64,000 bases of DNA. It comes from Vibrio mediterranei (lineage in GTDB: Bacteria > Pseudomonadota > Gammaproteobacteria > Enterobacterales > Vibrionaceae). Both the position numbers and the translations under genes were made by a program. The notes below the pieces were generated by a model. That model was not told the DNA's origin. It ran no database searches and worked only from the letters and a program-made list of their open reading frames with translations. The stretch spans positions 496,001 through 560,000 of the forward strand of contig NZ_FLLQ01000002.1 of NCBI RefSeq assembly GCF_900088415.1, in the 5' to 3' direction. Positions 58,048 to 64,000 of this stretch are shown piece by piece (the stretch's first letter is position 1; every line of letters starts with the position of its first letter).

Positions 58048-58756
58048 GTTAGAATTCCGTCGTCGTATTATGTCCGATCCGAAGGCGAAAGATGCTGAGT
58101 TATTGAAAGCGATCCAACAAAGTGAAAGCAATGCGAAATATATGGACGATATTTTGTCATTGGACGCTCGCATCGAACAAGCGATGAAAGTCGATGTTCC
58201 CGATGATTTAGCCGACCGGATCTTATTTAACCAACCAGAAAGCAATGTGGTCAAAGTGAAGTTCGGTAAGCGTGCGCTTTCGTTAGCTGCGTCCATCGCT
58301 TTCGCATTTGGCTTGCTAGTTGGCCAAGTTAATTGGGGAAATGTGGTCGTTTCACCGGCCCAAGCTTCGTTAACTGATACTGCTATGAAACACGTTCATG
58401 AAGAAATGGGCTTTATTGAGCCCCTTGATGAAAACGTGTCTAAGGCTCAAATCAATGCTAAATTGCTGCCATTTGCATATCAGATCGGTCAGAGCTTTCC
58501 TTACCATGTTTACTATTTGAATCACTGCGGTTTTGGTGAATCCAACGCAATGCACATGGTATTTCAAGGTGAGAAAGGTAAAGTTACTCTGTTCTTAACC
58601 GGCATCGCAAGCGAGCAAACGAAATCTTTCGATAAAGACGGTATGGCAGGAATGGTCGAACCGATTGGCGACGCTAGTTTCATCCTTGTTGGTGAAGAAG
58701 GCGAAGATTTTAGTAAAATCGGCGAAAACATTAAGAAAATCCTTAACCCTGCTTAA
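58040..58756 (+). CDS. DUF3379 membrane protein, probable anti-sigma factor
   Basis: A 238-residue protein with a cytoplasmic N-terminal part of about 75 residues, one membrane helix (about 78-96, RALSLAASIAFAFGLLVGQ) and a periplasmic C-terminal domain of about 140 residues. I recall this layout as DUF3379. The short charged N-terminus (MDELEFRRRIMSDP) and the helix arrangement are those of anti-sigma factors that hold an ECF sigma at the membrane. AGGGGG lies seven bases before the ATG, and the start overlaps the sigma gene. The periplasmic domain (MVFQGEKGKVTLFLTGI) would be the sensor. It lacks the HxxxCxxC zinc motif common in anti-sigma factors. Confidence 0.75.
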   Translation: MDELEFRRRIMSDPKAKDAELLKAIQQSESNAKYMDDILSLDARIEQAMKVDVPDDLADRILFNQPESNVVKVKFGKRALSLAASIAFAFGLLVGQVNWGNVVVSPAQASLTDTAMKHVHEEMGFIEPLDENVSKAQINAKLLPFAYQIGQSFPYHVYYLNHCGFGESNAMHMVFQGEKGKVTLFLTGIASEQTKSFDKDGMAGMVEPIGDASFILVGEEGEDFSKIGENIKKILNPA

Positions 58757-58766
58757 TTTTACAGAT

Positions 58767-58801
58767 AAAAGAGCCCTATTTCTGAGTAGGGCTCTTTTTT
58801 T
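58767..58801 (+). terminator. Terminator after the sigma/anti-sigma operon
   Basis: AAAAGAGCCCTA (58767-58778) pairs with TAGGGCTCTTTT (58787-58798), an 8-base loop, then more T's. Confidence 0.92.
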
Positions 58802-58903
58802 ATTGATATCGTTATTTTTAGAGTACAAACTCTAGAAATAACCTTTTTCGATGCATTTCCTGCCAATTAGTCATCATTTATATACTTTTTACACGATTTT
58901 AGT

Positions 58904-58920
58904 TACTGGTCAGATTTCTA
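58904..58920. promoter_or_regulatory. Possible FadR site before the first fadL gene
   Basis: TACTGGTCAGATTTCTA keeps one full half of the FadR consensus (ACTGGTCAGA) while the other half is degenerate. It lies directly before a -10-like TATACT (58926-58931), in the -35 and spacer region. Confidence 0.5.
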
Positions 58921-59018
58921 TTGCCTATACTAGCGATTAGGATCAGCCCCGAAATTGAGCATTAACTCAATTTTCACTAACGCCCAAAGAGGCGATTACA
59001 AAAAAGGATGTATACTAA

Positions 59019-60266
59019 ATGACTACTTCGCGTCTGTATAAAAAAACACTATTAGCAGTGGCAGTCTCGTCACTCACTTTCGCCTCTCAACATGCAGCAG
59101 CAGCAGGTTTCCAACTTAACTCTCAATCAGCAACAGGCTTAGGTCGTGCGTTTGCGGGTGATGCAGTAATTGCGGATAACGCTTCGGTAATGGCGCGTAA
59201 CGCGGCAGCGATGACGTTGTTTGATTCGCACCAGTTTTCTGGTGGTTTGAATGTCATCGCATCTAGCATTGATGTTAAAGATATCGGTGGTGCGGGTTCT
59301 CTGGGTATACAAGAACCTGATGCAAACAACACGGCAACGTCATATGTACCTAATATCTATTATATCCATCGCCTAAATGACAAATGGGCTTTAGGTGCTG
59401 GTATCTATTCTAACTTTGGAACCACTAACAACTTCGATGACTCTTTCGGAGACAATAACTATGCTAAGGTCTATGGCGGTACAACAGAGATTTCCAGCAT
59501 CAACTACACACTAAATGCTGCATACCGCATTAATGAGCAGTGGAGTGTTGGTGGTGGTATTGATATCGTCCAAGGCTCAGGCAAGCTAGAGCGTACAACT
59601 AGCCCTTCTACACCTGTGCTAAATGAAACCAAAGTTGTAAACATTGATGCTAGCGGCGTTGGTGTTGGTTTCAATGTCGGTACTGTGTTTGAGCTAAATG
59701 AAGATAACCGATTCGGTTTAGCATACCACTATAGCCCAACAGTTACCGCAGATGGCACCGTTGAATATCTGGCCGATCCAAATGCCAGCAGTATCGATCT
59801 AAAGCTGCCTAGCATGGTAGAGTTTAGTGGTTTCCACAAAATTACTGATACCAAATTCGCGGTTCATTATAGCGTTCAATGGATTGGTTGGAGCGTATTT
59901 GACAAAGTAGAAACTAATAACAACGAAACTATTAAAGAATACAACTGGCAAGATGGCTACCACTTTGCTCTAGGTGGTACGTACTACTTAAATGAAGAAT
60001 GGACTCTACGTGCTGGCTATATGTATGACACAGCAGCGCAAGACCAAGACCGCTCGATTTCTGTACCAGACTCAGATCGTCAATGGTTCTCTGTCGGTGC
60101 TGGTTATAACTTCAAGAAACACCACACGATTGACCTAGGTCTAACTTACCTAGCAGGTAAAGATGTTTCTGTAACCGAATCGAGCGCTCCTTTAGCTCCA
60201 GAACTAACTGCAACCACACATGCTAACGCATGGCTTGCAGGTATCCAATACAGCTACAGCTTCTAA
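59019..60266 (+). CDS. fadL: FadL/OmpP1 family outer-membrane transporter, NPA motif altered
   Basis: A 415-residue outer-membrane channel for long-chain fatty acids. The signal peptide ends before AGFQLN, so the mature protein begins as in E. coli FadL. The N-terminal hatch has LGRAFAGDAVIADNAS. At mature positions 33-35, where E. coli FadL and the second copy here have N-P-A, this copy reads N-A-A. The 14-strand barrel follows and the protein ends in phenylalanine. AAGGATG lies about ten bases before the ATG. A possible FadR site is 99 bases upstream. It is the first of a tandem pair, about 290 bases from the second, with its own terminator. Confidence 0.93.
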   Translation: MTTSRLYKKTLLAVAVSSLTFASQHAAAAGFQLNSQSATGLGRAFAGDAVIADNASVMARNAAAMTLFDSHQFSGGLNVIASSIDVKDIGGAGSLGIQEPDANNTATSYVPNIYYIHRLNDKWALGAGIYSNFGTTNNFDDSFGDNNYAKVYGGTTEISSINYTLNAAYRINEQWSVGGGIDIVQGSGKLERTTSPSTPVLNETKVVNIDASGVGVGFNVGTVFELNEDNRFGLAYHYSPTVTADGTVEYLADPNASSIDLKLPSMVEFSGFHKITDTKFAVHYSVQWIGWSVFDKVETNNNETIKEYNWQDGYHFALGGTYYLNEEWTLRAGYMYDTAAQDQDRSISVPDSDRQWFSVGAGYNFKKHHTIDLGLTYLAGKDVSVTESSAPLAPELTATTHANAWLAGIQYSYSF

Positions 60267-60286
60267 GCTAAACAGCTAAAATTCTT

Positions 60287-60312
60287 AAGGGTCGGTATTC
60301 CGACCCTTTTTT
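60287..60312 (+). terminator. Terminator after the first fadL gene
   Basis: AAGGGTCGG (60287-60295) pairs with CCGACCCTT (60300-60308), loop TATT, followed by T's. Confidence 0.92.
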
Positions 60313-60349
60313 CTATCTACCCCTACTCTACCCTTCACTTTCAGCATAC

Positions 60350-60366
60350 AACTGGTCATACCTTTT
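60350..60366. promoter_or_regulatory. Predicted FadR operator of the second fadL gene
   Basis: AACTGGTCATACCTTTT matches the FadR consensus at nearly all positions, with one mismatch in the core. It lies just before a -10-like TATACA (60378-60383), about 190 bases before the start codon. Confidence 0.7.
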
Positions 60367-60524
60367 CTTAGTTTTTGTATACAGATGTAAGCTGAATTTT
60401 TGAAACATCACCATAACATCTAGATTATTAACCCACAATAATATATTTTTACGATATTTAAATTCAAAAATGATGTATTTGTAATAAATTAGTTTTAAAG
60501 CATTTACTCTAAAAATAGAATCAC

Positions 60525-60550
60525 CGCTCTAAATGGAAATACTTTGAGCG
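60525..60550 (+). promoter_or_regulatory. Hairpin over the ribosome site of the second fadL gene
   Basis: CGCTC (60525-60529) plus AAA pair with TTT and GAGCG (60546-60550), with one bulged base and a 9-base loop. The 3' arm is the only Shine-Dalgarno-like sequence before the ATG at 60558, so the hairpin could restrain translation. Confidence 0.4.
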
Positions 60551-60557
60551 AACAATA

Positions 60558-61799
60558 ATGACAATTTCAAAACGAACTCCCCTATCTCTTGCAGTGGTTT
60601 TGGGGCTGCTCTCCTCTACACAGGTCTCAGCGGCAGGTTTTCAACTAGCAGAATATTCAGCGACTGGTCTAGGACGCGCATTTGCAGGTGAGGCAGCAAT
60701 GGCTGACAATGCAAGCGCACAATGGCGTAACCCAGCAATGTTGACTTATCTAGAGGGTACTCAGATATCTGGTGGTGTGCTTTATGTCGACCCAAATATT
60801 GACGTTACAGGCACCTCTTCAACATATGGTTACACTGAAGCTAAAGACATTGCTCATAGTGCACCTGTACCTAACTTATACGTGTCACATCAAATTAATG
60901 ATAGTTTTACTGCTGGCCTCGCTCTAGGGTCAAACTACGGTATGGAAACAGAGCTTGATAGTAGCTTTCTTGCGACCCAGTATGGCAATCAAGCGAAAGT
61001 AATGACCGTAGAAGCTGTCGCTAGCTTAGGTTATAAAATTAATGAGCAATTTAGTATTGGTGGCGGTATTCGTTTCGTCACTGGAGAAGGACATTTTGGT
61101 GCTTCAGTTCCCGTAACAGGCACTGACCTGAAGTATATGGAAGGAAAAGATAGCTCTTGGGGCTATCAGCTTGGTGCGGCTTGGCAGATTAATCCTGACA
61201 ACCGTGTTGGTATTGCTTATAAGTCGAAAGTAACTATGGACTTCGAAGGTGATGCCAGTGGTTTATTAGTACCAAACCAAAGTATTGGCGGAACGCTCTC
61301 AGTCCCTCTACCAGCAACCCTTGAACTAGCTTCATTCCATCAACTAAATGAAAAATGGGCAGTTCATGGAAGTATCAACTGGACCCAATGGAGTGACTTC
61401 GACAAACTTGTTGCCGAATACGACAATGGTATGAGCGATCATATTAAAGGTGAATACTGGAAAGATAGCTATCGTTTCGCTCTGGGTACTACGTACAGTT
61501 TAAATAAAAAAGTAACGTTGCGTGGTGGTGTTGCTTACGATATGTCAGCTGTTGACGATAAATACCGTACAACCACTATTCCAGAAACAGATCGTACATG
61601 GTTAAGTGCTGGTGCTAGCTATGCATTTACAGAACAGTTCACTTTGGATGGTGGTTTGACTTATATAATGGCGCGTAAAGCTCCGATCGTTGAACCTCGC
61701 GACTCACATGACCAAGCTGCGTCCGTTTTTGGTGATTTCACTGGTGAAATCTCAGGTGATGTTTGGATTGTAGGCGTACAAGCTAACTATCGTTTCTAA
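60558..61799 (+). CDS. fadL: FadL/OmpP1 family long-chain fatty acid transporter
   Basis: A 413-residue outer-membrane channel, paralogue of the gene before it. The signal peptide ends VSA before AGFQLA. The hatch has LGRAFAGEAAMADNAS followed by RNPAML, with the N-P-A motif at mature 33-35 as in E. coli FadL, and the C-terminus is VQANYRF. AlkK-like or FadD-like ligases would activate the imported acids. It has its own promoter region with a good FadR-like operator (60350), a 190-base leader with a hairpin across the ribosome site, and a terminator. Confidence 0.94.
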   Translation: MTISKRTPLSLAVVLGLLSSTQVSAAGFQLAEYSATGLGRAFAGEAAMADNASAQWRNPAMLTYLEGTQISGGVLYVDPNIDVTGTSSTYGYTEAKDIAHSAPVPNLYVSHQINDSFTAGLALGSNYGMETELDSSFLATQYGNQAKVMTVEAVASLGYKINEQFSIGGGIRFVTGEGHFGASVPVTGTDLKYMEGKDSSWGYQLGAAWQINPDNRVGIAYKSKVTMDFEGDASGLLVPNQSIGGTLSVPLPATLELASFHQLNEKWAVHGSINWTQWSDFDKLVAEYDNGMSDHIKGEYWKDSYRFALGTTYSLNKKVTLRGGVAYDMSAVDDKYRTTTIPETDRTWLSAGASYAFTEQFTLDGGLTYIMARKAPIVEPRDSHDQAASVFGDFTGEISGDVWIVGVQANYRF

Positions 61800-61817
61800 T
61801 AGTCTCTATAGCTAATT

Positions 61818-61853
61818 AAGAGATCCTCTATTATTCACAATGAGGATCTCTTT
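61818..61853. terminator. Terminator between the second fadL gene and mlaA
   Basis: AAGAGATCCTC (61818-61828) pairs with GAGGATCTCTT (61842-61852), 13-base loop, between convergent genes. T and A tracts are short. Confidence 0.8.
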
Positions 61854-61871
61854 ACAAAGTGCCTTCTTGAG

Positions 61872-62747
61872 CTACTCAAAATCCTCCAAGTAGTCATCAA
61901 TATAAGCTTCTTCCTCCGCATCCACTTCATCATCCACTACTTCTGCTTTGTAGTTCTGACGTTGGATATAAATATCCCGAGTAAGCGAATAAGGATCTGG
62001 TGACTGTTCGAGTGTTGCTTCTTGAGGGACGACTAGCGCACGTTTTTCCATTCCTTCCAAGGCCCACTTGCCAAAGCTAGCCCAGAAGTTCAAGAAAGAT
62101 ATCGGCGGATATAATCCATCTACTACATCCGCACCTTCACGCAAGGTAATCGGTCCGTAGCCCGGTATCATAAAATATGGGCCCGTACCGACTCCATAAT
62201 GCCCAATTGCATCACCAAACTCTTTTTTATCTCGCTTTTCAATACCGGCCGCAGACGCGATATCAATAAAGCCTAATAAACCTAACGTACTGTTTATCCA
62301 AAAGCGATTGAAGTGATCTAGCGCCTTGCCGCCATTCCCCATAACAACATTGTTTACAGCGCTAAACGGCTCATCAAGGTTCGCTAGGAAGTTACGTACC
62401 CCTAGTCTGACAGGGTCAGGCGTGTAGTTGACATAGGCGAGAGAGACGGGACGCACAAAATAGGGGTCTAAATAGTCATAGTTAATCGCCCACATTGCTC
62501 GGTTAAAGCTCTCGAAGGGGTCATAGACATCGGTTCCAACCTGAGTCGTATCATTGTCAGGTTGTTGTTCACTGTTCTCGACTTGCAGATCGCTGGACTC
62601 GCTTGAGCTAGAATCCAAAGTCGTCGTTGTCTCTTGACTTTCTATTGGCTGGATTTCTTCAGGAGATGAAGAGCAACCAAACAGAAATACGCAAGAAACA
62701 AAAACGGCAAAAAGAGTTATCTTTTTGCCGGTTGATGCTGACTGCAT
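61872..62747 (-). CDS. mlaA: Outer-membrane lipoprotein MlaA (VacJ)
   Basis: A 291-residue lipoprotein that removes misplaced phospholipids from the outer leaflet and hands them to MlaC. The lipobox LFGC puts the lipidated cysteine at residue 25. A low-complexity S/E/Q/T linker (about 27-70) follows and is longer than in E. coli. The MlaA core starts at DPFESFNRAMWAINYDYLD and includes GLLGFIDIASAAG and GHYGVGTGPYFMIPGYGP. The C-terminus is very acidic. The start ATG at 62747 is best placed relative to GGATGAGG; two in-frame codons lie four and eight residues earlier. In E. coli mlaA also lies next to fadL. No other mla gene is present. Confidence 0.94.
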   Translation of the reverse strand: MQSASTGKKITLFAVFVSCVFLFGCSSSPEEIQPIESQETTTTLDSSSSESSDLQVENSEQQPDNDTTQVGTDVYDPFESFNRAMWAINYDYLDPYFVRPVSLAYVNYTPDPVRLGVRNFLANLDEPFSAVNNVVMGNGGKALDHFNRFWINSTLGLLGFIDIASAAGIEKRDKKEFGDAIGHYGVGTGPYFMIPGYGPITLREGADVVDGLYPPISFLNFWASFGKWALEGMEKRALVVPQEATLEQSPDPYSLTRDIYIQRQNYKAEVVDDEVDAEEEAYIDDYLEDFE

Positions 62748-62942
62748 AACCTCATCCATAAGCCATGACAATCTGAGCAGTTTCGTATTTTTCTATCCTA
62801 ATACTTTGATAATTAGGAATTAAGCTCTAGATTGTTGTTATAACCACTAATAATGAGTATAGCGGTATGCAACTACACAGGCTAGTTAAAGCAACAATCT
62901 AGGCCAATATTTATTAATCAGTATGACTATGTGTTATAGGCA

Positions 62943-64000
62943 TCAGTACTGCTGATTAATAGACACCTCCACGGTATCACCTAATTTAGCAGGCTGGCTT
63001 TCACCAAACCAATCGCCATCACGAGTAGCAACATTACCATCACTGTCGATACGAACTCTCACAATAAGGCCATCTAAACTTGATAGCTTACGCCCTTCCA
63101 TCATGCTGTTGTTATCATCCAAAACAACAGTGCGTGGGAAAGTGCCTAGCGGATAGCGCGCTGCCGCAACTGGCATTGGCGAACCGTCAGCTGGGTGTAC
63201 TGAGACGATTAGAGCTGCATCTTCTGGGATACGAGCATCAGGGCTTAGTGAAATCGTCACCGCCACTGACTTACCTTGAACAATCGGTTCACCCATGCGC
63301 GCTTTGGCACTCTCAATGCTTCGAGAAAGCATTTCATAGCGGCTGTCTTCTGGACCAATCATTTTCTGCATAATCGACCAATAACGGATAGCGCCTGGGA
63401 AATCTTCTCGCTCAAATGCATCAAATGCCAATAGCGAGAACACTCGAAGATCAACATACTCTTCTTGAATCAAGCTAGTAAGAAGGCTTCTTGCACGATT
63501 ATTGTCCATTTCATCTTGAGACATCATCAGAGCTTGAGCGTAACCCAACTTAACATCTGCATCATTAGGCGTTAAGCGATAGGCTTTTTCCATCGCGTCT
63601 GTTGCGGTTGTCACGTCGCGATTCGCAAGGGCGATTCGACCTAACAGCAACCAGCCCGTTGCATCGTCTTTTTGGTAGTGCAAACGCGTACGCAATGCCA
63701 AAGTAAGATCTTTCATCTCATCTTCGGTCATTGGCTCAGCAGAGCCCGCCATCAGCTTCTTCGACAATTCAGGAAGATTAGCCGTGACTTCTTGCCAATT
63801 TTTCACCTTGGTTGCACCACCAAAATGCATATACATGCCGTAAGTCAAGATAACAACCAAAGCAACAGAAGGAATCAGTATCGCCATTGGCGAAATATTG
63901 AATTTCTCGGTTTGTTGCTGCTGTTGTGGAATATCGTCAAGCAGTGATTGTTTAAGGTCATCGATTAAGTCTTGTTGGTTCTCTACCAAGCCTTCTTCGT
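62943..64000 (-). CDS. ccmI: Cytochrome c biogenesis protein CcmI, 5' end outside window
   Basis: The frame is open to the edge of the window, so the N-terminus, with the first membrane helix, is missing. The visible 350 residues start after it. A second membrane segment, MAILIPSVALVVILTYGMYM, is followed by TPR-like repeats (GWLLLGRIALANRDVTTATDAMEKAYRLTPND, seen as two helices) and a C-terminal periplasmic domain of beta type (VAVTISLSPDARI). This is the CcmI/CycH arrangement, where the protein holds apo-cytochrome c for haem attachment. The rest of the ccm operon should lie beyond 64000. Length and order of parts fit gammaproteobacterial CcmI. Confidence 0.88.
   Translation of the reverse strand, partial: EEGLVENQQDLIDDLKQSLLDDIPQQQQQTEKFNISPMAILIPSVALVVILTYGMYMHFGGATKVKNWQEVTANLPELSKKLMAGSAEPMTEDEMKDLTLALRTRLHYQKDDATGWLLLGRIALANRDVTTATDAMEKAYRLTPNDADVKLGYAQALMMSQDEMDNNRARSLLTSLIQEEYVDLRVFSLLAFDAFEREDFPGAIRYWSIMQKMIGPEDSRYEMLSRSIESAKARMGEPIVQGKSVAVTISLSPDARIPEDAALIVSVHPADGSPMPVAAARYPLGTFPRTVVLDDNNSMMEGRKLSSLDGLIVRVRIDSDGNVATRDGDWFGESQPAKLGDTVEVSINQQY

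Overview
The window is a piece of a Vibrio chromosome, most likely the large chromosome. The signs are the long FadR with the roughly 40-residue insert known from Vibrio, and gene neighbourhoods that match my memory of V. cholerae chromosome 1 (oppABCDF, yqjG, pta-ackA, yfbV; fadIJ, sixA, smrB, prmB, aroC; tandem fadL, mlaA). I see no phage, insertion sequence, integron, CRISPR array, rRNA or tRNA. Almost everything is ordinary housekeeping DNA, so the interest lies in the gaps between genes.

Layout. 1-9.8 kb: tail of a cobalamin adenosyltransferase, a CNT-type nucleoside transporter, an AsmA-like protein, uridine kinase, the Mrp/ApbC iron-sulfur carrier and methionyl-tRNA synthetase. 9.8-15.3 kb: fadR divergent from nhaB-dsbB, a YecA/UPF0149 SEC-C protein and dusC. 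15.3-26.9 kb: a MalZ-like glucosidase, a three-gene ABC importer of the TrpXYZ-like family, an aldose sugar dehydrogenase, yfbV, ackA-pta and glutathionyl-hydroquinone reductase. 27-32.7 kb: the oligopeptide permease operon oppABCDF. 33.3-37.6 kb: a LuxR-type regulator beside an AlkK/DmdB-like acyl-CoA ligase and an MFS transporter. 37.6-42.4 kb: a Gfo/Idh/MocA oxidoreductase, an AraC regulator, a TonB-dependent receptor behind a Fur-like box and an FMN reductase. 42.5-57 kb: yfcL, epmC, a TRIC channel, a lipoprotein, a divergent EF-G-like protein, aroC, prmB, smrB, sixA, an M16 peptidase and fadJ-fadI. 57-64 kb: an ECF sigma factor with its probable anti-sigma partner, two FadL channels, MlaA and a CcmI fragment.

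How parts work together. The window holds the fatty-acid regulator FadR and three of its likely targets, fadIJ and both fadL genes. Each target has a sequence resembling the FadR operator. Uptake (FadL), CoA activation (perhaps the AlkK-like ligase), beta-oxidation (FadI/FadJ) and disposal of acetyl-CoA through Pta-AckA are therefore all represented.

Best non-obvious signals. (1) The 3' UTR of the opp operon ends in a terminator preceded by a 7-nt sequence complementary to the oppB leader, which fits an orthologue of the OppZ sRNA. (2) A minus-strand terminator with nine T, preceded by three stem-loops, lies in the divergent fadI/sigma gap and suggests an unannotated sRNA. (3) A near-identical palindrome lies at the same distance from a -10-like element upstream of the acyl-CoA ligase and the MFS genes, and is probably the site of the neighbouring LuxR-type protein. 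(4) A multi-hairpin leader with complementary loops precedes nhaB. (5) The EF-G-like GTPase lacks the catalytic G3 histidine. All were read by eye; no search or folding program was run.
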